From PNKC01 sp039917655 (GTDB lineage Bacteria; Chloroflexota; Dehalococcoidia; Tepidiformales; Tepidiformaceae): a stretch of 11,429 bases of DNA. The position numbers were made by a program, and so were the translations under genes. Below are positions 1 through 6,196 of this stretch, piece by piece; within the stretch, counting starts at the first letter, position 1; each line of letters begins with the position of its first letter. The stretch lies in NCBI GenBank assembly GCA_039917655.1, contig JBDSJC010000294.1, positions 1-11,429 on the forward strand, in the 5' to 3' direction. The notes under the pieces were generated by a model. The model saw only the letters and a list, made by a program, of their open reading frames with translations. It searched no databases and was not told the DNA's origin.

Positions 1-356
1 CTCGTCTGCCCCCGGTGCACGTTGAGGTCCGTCAAAGGCGGGTGCTGCAATCTCTCCCACGGGTTGCCTTCCATGAGAAGGCTGATTGGTGCAATGCCAC
101 CGTGGTGGCCGGCCGGCACCGCTGGTCGTCGCTTTGCCGCTTGCCTCGCTTCCATCCGCACTCGTTGTGGTGGAAGCGTCCCTTGTCTTCCAACGTGATG
201 ATGTAGGTCAGTCGAAGTCAGAGGGCCCGAGGGTCAACCAACTCCTGCTGCGCACACTCCCAGTGATACCAGAGTTACCCGATATCAACCCCGACCCTAC
301 AGAGAGAGGGCCTGCCGCCCGGCGAACGAACGCTCACTTTCTTAACCAACCCCTAG
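1..356. other. Region without a supported gene
   Basis: I see no convincing gene in this 356-base stretch, which lies downstream of the methyltransferase on its strand. Short open frames exist on both strands, but none has a recognisable domain, a clear ribosome binding site or a family resemblance. A small inverted repeat (GCCACC, 2-base gap, GGTGGC, positions 96-109) is nested inside GGTGC/GCACC (88-92 and 116-120), so a folded RNA is conceivable. I could not match the stretch to RNase P RNA, tmRNA, SRP RNA or a tRNA. No U-tract terminator is visible after the methyltransferase stop. It could be a decayed element or an unknown RNA. Confidence 0.4.
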
Positions 357-995
357 CTAGCCGGGGAGGGTGCGCCCGACCACCACGAACATCGGGTCGC
401 TGCCCGGCCCCGCGCTTATGTCGTGAGCCTGGGCGGGCGAGAAAAGTCCGGAGAGGCGGAAGTAGAGTGCGATGAGGTCGGCGTGCTCACGGTCGCCGAG
501 CGCCCTCCAAATTGCTACGGCCTTCGTGGGGAAAAGGCGGTTGGAGTAAGCAACCGCGAACGGCGCGCCTGGTTTGAGCACGCGCCCTACCTCGGCGAAC
601 ACTTCGAGAGGGCGCGTCAGATACTGCACAGAGACGGTAACTATGGCTGCGTCGAATCCGCCATCACCAAACGGCAGCAGAGGGTCGCGGTTGAGATCCT
701 GCACGAGTCGTTCGGTGAGGCGCGGGTTCTCCGCCAGCTCTTCCGCATTCATGCCCAGGCCCACCACCCTTTCGAGGATGAGCGAGTCCGGGAGGTGGGA
801 AACCCAGCTGGTCATCAGGTCGAGCACCGCGCCGCGCTCGGGGATGAGCTCGCCATAGAATCGCGAGAGGGACGCGATGGCCGCGTCGTCTATGTGGGTG
901 ACGAGCTTCGGATCGAGGTAGAAGTTGGAGTCATCGGACTCATCGACGCGGGCGAAGTGTTCGAGGGTTAGGGGATTTTCGGGCGCCGTACTCAC
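357..995 (-). CDS. SAM-dependent class I methyltransferase (Methyltransf_11-like)
   Basis: A 212-residue cytoplasmic protein resembling small class I methyltransferases that use S-adenosylmethionine; the methyl acceptor cannot be told from sequence. Motif I is present in a divergent form: VLDLMTSWVSHLPD at residues 57-70 replaces the usual glycine-rich loop. It is followed by a motif II-like GLGMNAEEL (79-87). PFGDGGFDAAIVTVSVQYL (108-126) fits motif IV, and VGRVLKPGAPFAVAYSNRLF (136-155) fits the post-IV/V region. The ATG start overlaps the end of the upstream monooxygenase gene by 4 bases (ATGA), implying translational coupling. The gene ends with TAG. The fold is well supported; a specific function is not. 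Confidence 0.8.
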   Translation of the reverse strand: MSTAPENPLTLEHFARVDESDDSNFYLDPKLVTHIDDAAIASLSRFYGELIPERGAVLDLMTSWVSHLPDSLILERVVGLGMNAEELAENPRLTERLVQDLNRDPLLPFGDGGFDAAIVTVSVQYLTRPLEVFAEVGRVLKPGAPFAVAYSNRLFPTKAVAIWRALGDREHADLIALYFRLSGLFSPAQAHDISAGPGSDPMFVVVGRTLPG

Positions 996-1315
996 ACGCC
1001 GGGGGCCTTTGCGGCTGGCGCCTGCGTGAGCACTGAATCGTAGAAGCGCGCGCGGGGGTGTCCCTGGATGATGCCTTCGGGCATCGTGCCGCCGTGGGCG
1101 CGCTTGAACGAGTCGGACTGTGTCCAGGCGAGGAAGGCTTCGCGCGATTCCCAGGTGGAGTGCGAGATGTAGTCGCCGGCCTCGTCACCTTTGAGCAGGG
1201 CGAAATGGACGAAGCCAGGATTCTCGTCGAGGTAGCTTTCGCGGCTGCGCCAGACCTCTTCGAACTCCGCGCCCCGGAGCGGATCCACCTGGAACTGATT
1301 CATGGCGATAAACAT
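992..1315 (-). CDS. ABM-domain monooxygenase, IsdG/HmoA-like (putative haem-degrading)
   Basis: A 107-residue single-domain protein of the antibiotic biosynthesis monooxygenase (dimeric alpha-beta barrel) fold. The sequence reads MFIAMNQFQVDP, then FEEVWRSRESYLDENPGF, then YISHSTWESREAFLAWTQS. Asn6, Trp64 and His74 occupy the order and spacing of the Asn-Trp-His triad of IsdG-type haem oxygenases, so haem degradation with release of iron is the best guess. Other ABM proteins are quinol monooxygenases or have no known substrate. The ATG start has a GGGGTGA site just upstream. It lies 60 bases after serA on the same strand and overlaps the methyltransferase start by 4 bases. It is probably co-transcribed with the methyltransferase and perhaps read through from serA. 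Confidence 0.8.
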   Translation of the reverse strand: MFIAMNQFQVDPLRGAEFEEVWRSRESYLDENPGFVHFALLKGDEAGDYISHSTWESREAFLAWTQSDSFKRAHGGTMPEGIIQGHPRARFYDSVLTQAPAAKAPGV

Positions 1316-1375
1316 GGCTCACCCCGCTGACTGAGTTTCGGACAGCATAGATCACAAGATTCAGCGCCGGCAGTG

Positions 1376-3154
1376 TTAGAAAGCCACCACGCGGACGTTG
1401 TAGATCCCATCGATCGCTTCAATCTCCGCGATCTGCGAATCAGCGGGAGCTTCGTCCACGCCGACGAGCATGAGCGCCCGCCCGCGGCGGCCGCGGCGGC
1501 CCACTTGCATCGAGCGAATGTTGATGTCGAACCCGCCGAGCAAGGTGCCGATCTTGCCGATCATGCCAGGGCGGTCCTCGTTGTCGCAGGCAAGGAGGAA
1601 CGTGCCGGGGTCCGAGGTGAGATCGACCTCGAGGCCATTGAGGATGACTACGTGGGGCTGACCGTGCTCGACGGTTCCCGCCACGGTCACTTCGGACTCG
1701 CTGGTCTGCACCCTGACCTGGATAAGGTTCAGGAAGACTTCGTGCGACGACCGCAGCCGCTCATCGATGTGCCACCCCCGCCCCTGCGCAACGAGGCTGG
1801 CGTTCACGATGTTCACGTTCTCTTCGCTGATCGGCTTCATCAGGCCACGGATCACGGACGCCTTCAACGGGGTTACATCGAAGTCGGCGATTTCGCCGAA
1901 GTAGTCGATTTCGATGGACGACAGCTTGCCGGTGACCAGTTGGGTGGCGATGCTGCCGATGGTCTCGGCGACGGCCATGTATGGACCAACCACCTTCAAC
2001 GTCTCGGGGGCGAGCATGGGGGCGTTGACTGCGTAGCGCGCTGGCTTGCCGGCGAAGATCTCAACGATCTGCTCCGCCACGTCAAGGGCGACGCGCTCCT
2101 GGGCCTCGGCGGTGGAGGCGCCGAGGTGAGGGGTGATGATGATTCGCGGGTCGCCAAGAAGCGGATTATCGCCGGGAGGCTCAGCCGTGAAGACGTCGAT
2201 CGCTGCGCCAGCGATCTTGCCGCTCTTCACGCCTTCGGCTAGCGCCGCCTCGTCGATGATTCCGCCGCGAGCGACGTTGATAAGGCGCACGCCGTCCTTC
2301 ATCTTGGCGATCTCTTCGGCGCCGATCATCCCGTTCGTGCTGGCTGTGAGCGGAGGGTGCACGGTGATGAAATCCGAGAGCATGATGAGTTGTTCGAAAT
2401 CCACGGACTCCACGCCCATCGCCTTCGCACGCTCCACTGGGACGAAGGGGTCGGCCGCGAGCACGCGCATCTCCATGGCAACGGCGCGGCGAGCCACTTC
2501 GGAACCGATCTTCCCGAGCCCAACGATACCAAGCGTCTTGCCGCGGATTTCGGTGCCAACGTACGTCTTGCGGTCCCATTTGCCAGCGCGCATGGAAGCG
2601 TCTGCCTGGGGAAGGTGCCGGGCGAGCGCCATGAGCAGCGCCATGGAGTGCTCGGCGGCGGCGATCGTGTTGCCCTGCGGCGCGTTGACGACGATCACGC
2701 CGCGCTCTGTCGCAGCGGGGATGTCGATGTTATCGACGCCTACGCCGGCCCGGCCGATGACCACCAGCTTCGTGGCCGATTCGATTACCGGGCGCGTGAC
2801 CTTGGTTTCGCTTCGCACGACGAGGGCGTCGTAGGAGCCGATGATGGAGATAAGGGTGTCGGGCGGCAGGCCGATTTTGACATCAACGTCTCCAGCGGCG
2901 CGGAGCATCTCGATGCCCTCGTTAGCGATTGGGTCGGCGATCAAGATTCGCGGACGTGCGGTATCGGTCATCAGTTGGGTCTTCTCCTTGAGGGTGACGA
3001 GTGCGAGAGCGATAGCGGCAGGGATGCGGGCCTTGCCGGATTCCCAGCGGCTGATGGTCCCCTGATCAACTCCGAGGGCGCTGGCGATACCCGCCTGCGA
3101 GAGGCCGAGATCTGTACGGACCGTGCTGAACTCGGCAGATTCCATTCCATGCAT
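1376..3154 (-). CDS. serA: D-3-phosphoglycerate dehydrogenase with N-terminal XRE helix-turn-helix
   Basis: SerA oxidises 3-phosphoglycerate to 3-phosphohydroxypyruvate with NAD+, the first step of serine synthesis. The frame encodes 592 residues. Residues 1-61 form a Cro/XRE helix-turn-helix (LSQAGIASALGVDQGTISRW, 18-37, then ESGK). A full SerA begins at Met62 and is 531 residues, the normal length for the long SerA type. Numbered from Met62 it has the Rossmann motif GLGKIG (151-156), NAD-favouring Asp174, catalytic Arg235 (INVARGG), Glu264 and His282 (TPHLGAST), an intervening ASB domain, and a C-terminal ACT domain (DRPGMIGKIGTLL onwards). No stop separates the two parts, so the HTH cannot end as a free protein. 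Translation may start at 3154 (or Met4 at 3145), giving the fusion, or at 2971, giving plain SerA. The dehydrogenase is certain; whether the HTH is translated is open. A class V aminotransferase lies upstream. Confidence 0.93.
   Translation of the reverse strand: MHGMESAEFSTVRTDLGLSQAGIASALGVDQGTISRWESGKARIPAAIALALVTLKEKTQLMTDTARPRILIADPIANEGIEMLRAAGDVDVKIGLPPDTLISIIGSYDALVVRSETKVTRPVIESATKLVVIGRAGVGVDNIDIPAATERGVIVVNAPQGNTIAAAEHSMALLMALARHLPQADASMRAGKWDRKTYVGTEIRGKTLGIVGLGKIGSEVARRAVAMEMRVLAADPFVPVERAKAMGVESVDFEQLIMLSDFITVHPPLTASTNGMIGAEEIAKMKDGVRLINVARGGIIDEAALAEGVKSGKIAGAAIDVFTAEPPGDNPLLGDPRIIITPHLGASTAEAQERVALDVAEQIVEIFAGKPARYAVNAPMLAPETLKVVGPYMAVAETIGSIATQLVTGKLSSIEIDYFGEIADFDVTPLKASVIRGLMKPISEENVNIVNASLVAQGRGWHIDERLRSSHEVFLNLIQVRVQTSESEVTVAGTVEHGQPHVVILNGLEVDLTSDPGTFLLACDNEDRPGMIGKIGTLLGGFDINIRSMQVGRRGRRGRALMLVGVDEAPADSQIAEIEAIDGIYNVRVVAF
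2984..2989 (-). promoter_or_regulatory. Possible internal ribosome binding site for the SerA-only form
   Basis: AAGGAG on the minus strand lies 12 bases before the ATG at 2969-2971, where typical SerA homology begins. The spacing is longer than the usual 5-9 bases, and the same bases encode Lys-Glu of the fused frame, so this may be coincidence. If used, the locus would make two products, with and without the DNA-binding domain. Confidence 0.35.
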
Positions 3155-3188
3155 TCTGCATTACGAACGGGTTTCATGCAATTCGCAT
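3149..3188. promoter_or_regulatory. Pair of 13-bp inverted repeats, candidate operators of HTH-SerA
   Basis: On the plus strand, positions 3149-3161 read ATGCATTCTGCAT (perfect 5-bp arms, 3-base centre). Positions 3176-3188 read ATGCAATTCGCAT (the same arms with one mismatch); the second is embedded in CATGC-N5-GCATG. Their centres are 27 bp apart. The first covers the ATG at 3152-3154 of the HTH-serA frame and the second lies just upstream, where a promoter would be expected. Short inverted repeats of this kind are typical XRE-family binding sites, so autoregulation by the fused HTH is the natural reading. No clear -10/-35 pair was found here. Confidence 0.45.
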
Positions 3189-3221
3189 GACGGTGGCGGC
3201 GTTTCGGCGTTCGCCTCGAAC

Positions 3222-3434
3222 TTACGGTCCGAGCCAGGCGCGGACGGCGAGCATCCGGCGATGGTCGTCCGGCTCCGCCCGCAGTTCGAGCTTGCTGGAG
3301 ATGCTGGCAATGTGACTCTCTACCGTCTTCTCGGTCAACACCAGTTGCCGTGCAACGGCCGCGTTGGAGCGGCCTTGGGCAATTAGCGCCAACACTTCCG
3401 CACCCTCTTCTCCGGCCCGCTGGCAGCCGCTCAA
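3222..3434 (-). pseudogene. LuxR/NarL-type HTH fragment without receiver domain
   Basis: The frame encodes the C-terminal DNA-binding half of a NarL/FixJ-type regulator: EVLALIAQGRSNAAVARQLV (13-32) followed by LTEKTVESHIASISSKLEL (33-51) is the GerE-type four-helix HTH. DDHRRMLAVRAWL is a tail common in such regulators. No receiver or sensor domain precedes it: the frame meets a TGA stop at 3468-3470, within 40 bases of the only available start (a TTG at 3432-3434), and that interval is filled by a hairpin. There is no good ribosome binding site. Most likely it is the remnant of a deleted response regulator. Stand-alone HTH proteins of about 70 residues such as GerE do exist, so a functional small protein cannot be excluded. 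It lies between the aminotransferase and HTH-serA on the same strand. Confidence 0.6.
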
Positions 3435-3436
3435 CA

Positions 3437-3469
3437 GACAATGCCCGGCCGTCTTGGCCGGGCATTGTC
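3437..3469 (-). terminator. Perfect 14-bp hairpin after the aminotransferase gene
   Basis: GACAATGCCCGGCC (3437-3450) pairs perfectly with GGCCGGGCATTGTC (3456-3469) around a 5-base loop. It begins 20 bases past the aminotransferase TAG. In transcription direction it is followed by TGTTGAG, not a U-run, so it is terminator-like rather than a textbook intrinsic terminator. It would separate the aminotransferase from serA and overlaps the 5' end of the LuxR fragment. Confidence 0.55.
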
Positions 3470-3489
3470 ACACCCCACGGGGGGCGGGG

Positions 3490-4578
3490 CTAGACCGGGA
3501 GCTTTGACTCTTCGAGCAGTTTTTCGACCACGTCCATGGCTTCGGCGACGTCTGTCTGCGAGACGAAGCCGAGGTGGCCGATGCGGAAGATCTTGCCTTC
3601 GAGTTTGCCCTGGCCGCCGCCGATGACGATCCCGAACTCCTCGCGGGCGCGCTTGCTGATCGCTTTGCCGTCCACGCCGTCGGGCCACCAGACGGCGGTG
3701 ACGGTGTTCGAGGCGAACTGTTCGTTGACGGGCACCAGCTTCAGGCCAAGGGATTTCGCGCGGTCGCGGGTGTAGTTGGCGATCGCTTCGTGACGGGTGA
3801 AGATGCCTTCGAGCCCCTCAGCGCGCATCAGTTCGAACGCTTTGTCCATGCCATAGTAGACAGAGAGGGCGGGCGTCCACGGATTTTGCAGCTTGGCCAG
3901 CGAGTCGCGGGTCTTTGCGGCGTCGAAGTAGAAGCGCGGCATCTTGGCGACGGAGTTGGCGGCCCAGGCTCGCTCGCTCATATAGACGAATGCCAAGCCT
4001 GGCGGCACCATCCAGCCCTTCTGTGACCCACTGACGACAACGTCCAGGTCCCAGCGTTCCACGGGGCAGGGGATTGAGCTCATACTGCTAACGGCATCCA
4101 CGATTATCAGCTTGTCGTGCATCCGCACCACTTTGGCGATCGCTTCAAGCGGATTGGTGGTGCCGGTGTACGTCTCGTTGTGCGTCACAAGGACAGCTTT
4201 GATTGACGGGTCGTCATCGAGCATGGTGCCGATGACGCCTGGATCGGCCGCTTCTCCCCACTCAAGAGCGTACGAAACGACTTCCGCGCCGTACGTTTTG
4301 GCGATGCTCTTCAGGCGGTCGCCGAACGAGCCGATGGAGACCGACAGCACCTTGTCGCCCGGGCTAAGCGTGTTGACGATCGCTACTTCGAGGCCGCCAG
4401 TACCCGAGGTCGTGAACGAAAGCACGTCGGTTGAGCTTCCAAAGGCCCAGTTCAGGCCATCGGTAACACGACGGATGATCTGAGCGAACTCGGGGCCGCG
4501 GTGGTTCATCATCTGACCAGCACCGGCCCGAAGGACCTCGTCCGGGCAGGGCGTTGGTCCAGGTATACGCAGATTCAA
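3490..4578 (-). CDS. Class V aminotransferase (serine-pyruvate / alanine-glyoxylate / phosphoserine type)
   Basis: A PLP-dependent fold-type I enzyme of 362 residues, normal for the family. It opens with the hallmark RIPGPTPCPDEV (4-15). SGTGG (58-62) is the PLP-phosphate loop, HNET (133-136) and DAVSS (161-165, with the Asp that contacts the pyridine nitrogen) follow, and SGSQKGWMVPPGLAFV (183-198) carries the Schiff-base Lys187. Family members transfer the amino group between serine or alanine and glyoxylate or pyruvate. Some replace SerC as phosphoserine aminotransferase when encoded beside serA. The serA neighbour makes that role plausible here, but substrate cannot be fixed from sequence. 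The start is TTG, supported by GGAG at 4586-4589 with a 7-base spacer and by the family N terminus. A hairpin follows the stop. Confidence 0.9.
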   Translation of the reverse strand: MNLRIPGPTPCPDEVLRAGAGQMMNHRGPEFAQIIRRVTDGLNWAFGSSTDVLSFTTSGTGGLEVAIVNTLSPGDKVLSVSIGSFGDRLKSIAKTYGAEVVSYALEWGEAADPGVIGTMLDDDPSIKAVLVTHNETYTGTTNPLEAIAKVVRMHDKLIIVDAVSSMSSIPCPVERWDLDVVVSGSQKGWMVPPGLAFVYMSERAWAANSVAKMPRFYFDAAKTRDSLAKLQNPWTPALSVYYGMDKAFELMRAEGLEGIFTRHEAIANYTRDRAKSLGLKLVPVNEQFASNTVTAVWWPDGVDGKAISKRAREEFGIVIGGGQGKLEGKIFRIGHLGFVSQTDVAEAMDVVEKLLEESKLPV

Positions 4579-4605
4579 AGCAGGACTCCAGATGGGGGTC
4601 GCTTC

Positions 4606-4634
4606 ATGGTCAACGGTAATCTCAGCGGGGTCAA
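4606..4634 (-). promoter_or_regulatory. Weak sigma-70-like promoter for the aminotransferase
   Basis: On the minus strand TTGACC (4634-4629) is followed after 17 bases by GACCAT (4611-4606), a poor -10. A second TTGACC overlaps the -10 (4613-4608), forming a 21-bp-spaced direct repeat. The implied start lies about 20 bases before the TTG codon. The intergenic space between the divergent aminotransferase and selA starts is only 146 bp. Confidence 0.3.
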
Positions 4635-4712
4635 ACCAAAGTCAGGGGCAGGTCGATCGCCCCCGCGAATCGTGCCCATGAGCGCCGGCCACGGCGATCC
4701 CCAGCAAAACGC

Positions 4713-4718
4713 TACACT
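4713..4718 (+). promoter_or_regulatory. -10 element placing the selA transcript start at its ATG
   Basis: TACACT fits the TAnnnT -10 pattern and ends 6 bases before the selA ATG at 4725. Transcription would begin at or next to the start codon, giving a leaderless mRNA. This agrees with the absence of any Shine-Dalgarno sequence before the ATG. No -35 element is apparent. Confidence 0.45.
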
Positions 4719-4724
4719 GGCGCG

Positions 4725-6092
4725 ATGGACGACCCCCGACGCAACCTGCCGTCCGTGGAGCGAGTTTTGAGCGAACTGCGAACGCGCTCGGCTAACGGCG
4801 ACAGCAGTCTGCCCAGCGCGACTGAGGCGGTGCGCTCGGTCCTCGCCGACGCCCGGGCCGCAATGGCGGAAGACAACGCGCTGCCTTCGCTTGAAGAACT
4901 GGTGGACGAGGCCCGCGATCGGATGGCCCAGGACAGACGGCCGCTGCTCCGGACGGTAATCAACGCGACAGGCGTCATCCTGCAAACCAACCTCGGCCGG
5001 GCGCCGCTCAGCGACCGCGCGATCGCTGCAATGAACGAAATCGCGCTCGGATACAGCAATCTGGAGTACGACCTCGAATCGGGGACCCGCGGGAGCCGCC
5101 ACACGCACATTCGCGAGCTACTGCGGCGGACCACCGGCGCGGAGGACGGGATGGTGGTGAACAACAACGCGGCCGCCATCTTGATGGTGCTCCAGGTGTT
5201 CGCAAGCGGCCGGGAGGTGATCGTCTCTCGCGGCCAGGCGGTGGAGATTGGCGGAGGGTTTCGCATCCCGGATGTCCTGCGCCAAAGCGGGGCCGTCCTG
5301 CATGAAGTCGGCACCACAAACCGCACCTACGCTCGCGACTACGCGGAAGCGTGGAACGCGGATTCTGCCGCGATCCTGCGCGTCCATTCGTCCAACTTCA
5401 AGGTCGTGGGTTTCACCGCGGAGGCGAGCCTGAGCGACCTGGCGGATGTCGCCCACACAAACGGCGGGCTGTTGTTCGACGACATCGGCAGCGGCTGTTT
5501 GCTGGACACCGCACGCTTTGGGATCGCCCACGAACCGACCGTGCAGGAGAGCATTTCCAGTGGCTCCGACCTGACGATGTTCAGTGGCGACAAGCTCCTC
5601 GGCGGGCCACAGTGCGGCATCATTGTGGGCCGCGCTGAGCTCATTGAGCGCTTGCGCCAGCACCCCCTCGCTCGAGCGCTGCGAGTGGACAAGCTGACGA
5701 TCGCGGCATTGGGCGCAACACTCCAGGCATATGGGAGCGGCGTCGAAACCGCCGAGATCCCGATCTGGCGGATGCTCAGCTGCGAGCTCGCGGACATCGA
5801 GCGACGCGCTCGACGCTGGGCAACAGTGGCCGGGGAGAGAGGTTCAATCGTGAGTTCAACGTCTATGGTGGGCGGCGGGTCGCTGCCCGGAGAAGGAGTC
5901 CCCACCTGGTGCGCGGCGCTTTCCCTGGCCGCGAGCGTGGACGAAGCGGCGGCATCGCTGCGTCGCGGGACCCCGGCCGTGGTGGCCCGAATCGCAGATG
6001 GACGGCTGCTGCTGGACCCCCGCACCGTCCGGCCAGGGGACGACGAAGCGGTCGCCGAGGCTCTCAGAAGGTTAGTCGCGGTCGTTCGGTAA
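4725..6092 (+). CDS. selA: L-seryl-tRNA(Sec) selenium transferase (selenocysteine synthase)
   Basis: SelA converts seryl-tRNA(Sec) to selenocysteyl-tRNA(Sec) using selenophosphate and PLP, and is decameric in studied bacteria. The 455-residue length is typical. The N-terminal helical domain (LPSVERVLSEL, 8-18) binds tRNA(Sec). The catalytic part shows INATGVILQTNLGRAPLS (79-96), LEYDLESGTRGSR (113-125), NNNAAA (146-151) and SGDKLLGGPQCG (287-298) with the PLP Lys290. All expected core motifs are present. The ATG lacks a Shine-Dalgarno site and is probably leaderless. Neither selB, selD nor the tRNA(Sec) gene is in this window, so the rest of the pathway must lie elsewhere if the cell makes selenoproteins. 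It ends 104 bases before rex on the same strand. Confidence 0.96.
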   Translation: MDDPRRNLPSVERVLSELRTRSANGDSSLPSATEAVRSVLADARAAMAEDNALPSLEELVDEARDRMAQDRRPLLRTVINATGVILQTNLGRAPLSDRAIAAMNEIALGYSNLEYDLESGTRGSRHTHIRELLRRTTGAEDGMVVNNNAAAILMVLQVFASGREVIVSRGQAVEIGGGFRIPDVLRQSGAVLHEVGTTNRTYARDYAEAWNADSAAILRVHSSNFKVVGFTAEASLSDLADVAHTNGGLLFDDIGSGCLLDTARFGIAHEPTVQESISSGSDLTMFSGDKLLGGPQCGIIVGRAELIERLRQHPLARALRVDKLTIAALGATLQAYGSGVETAEIPIWRMLSCELADIERRARRWATVAGERGSIVSSTSMVGGGSLPGEGVPTWCAALSLAASVDEAAASLRRGTPAVVARIADGRLLLDPRTVRPGDDEAVAEALRRLVAVVR

Positions 6093-6111
6093 GGTAGTTC
6101 GCGCCGCGAAT

Positions 6112-6125
6112 ATCTATCGATAGAT
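6112..6125. repeat. Perfect 14-bp palindrome upstream of the rex promoter
   Basis: ATCTATCGATAGAT is a perfect palindrome lying 20 bases after the selA stop and 4 bases before the rex -35 hexamer. Its position suits a regulator binding site controlling rex. It is AT-rich in a GC-rich context. It does not look like a selA terminator, since it has no loop-forming GC stem or T-run. Confidence 0.5.
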
Positions 6126-6129
6126 TCGA

Positions 6130-6158
6130 TTGACCGGGTTTGGGGCCGGACGTATATT
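6130..6158 (+). promoter_or_regulatory. Sigma-70-type promoter of rex-alkD
   Basis: TTGACC (6130-6135), a 17-base spacer and TATATT (6153-6158) form the best promoter in the window, close to consensus in both hexamers. Transcription should begin near 6165, leaving a leader of about 30 bases before the rex ATG. Confidence 0.7.
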
Positions 6159-6163
6159 CCCGG

Positions 6164-6181
6164 TAGTTACGGATTTCACAA
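6164..6181. promoter_or_regulatory. Candidate Rex operator (autoregulation)
   Basis: TAGTTAC-GGAT-TTCACAA matches the Rex site TTGTGAA-N4-TTCACAA perfectly in the right half and at 4 of 7 positions in the left. It covers the predicted transcription start just downstream of the -10, where a bound Rex dimer would block initiation. Rex proteins often repress their own genes. Confidence 0.5.
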
Positions 6182-6196
6182 CCGGTTCATCGCTTC

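Noticed and set aside
200..240. tRNA-like T-arm and acceptor look
   Set aside because: No matching 5' acceptor strand, anticodon arm or D-arm could be found.
86..475. Plus-strand open frame crossing from the left region into the methyltransferase
   Set aside because: It overlaps a supported gene antisense, has no domain and no convincing ribosome binding site.
1070..1085. GATGCC-TTCG-GGCATC hairpin
   Set aside because: It lies inside the ABM gene; on the transcribed strand the loop is CGAA, there is no T-run, and it is explained by codons.
1373..2242. Long plus-strand open frame (289 codons) opposite serA
   Set aside because: It is antisense to the certain serA gene, has Asp/His/Val/Gly-rich mirror composition and no recognisable domain; such frames are common opposite GC-rich genes.
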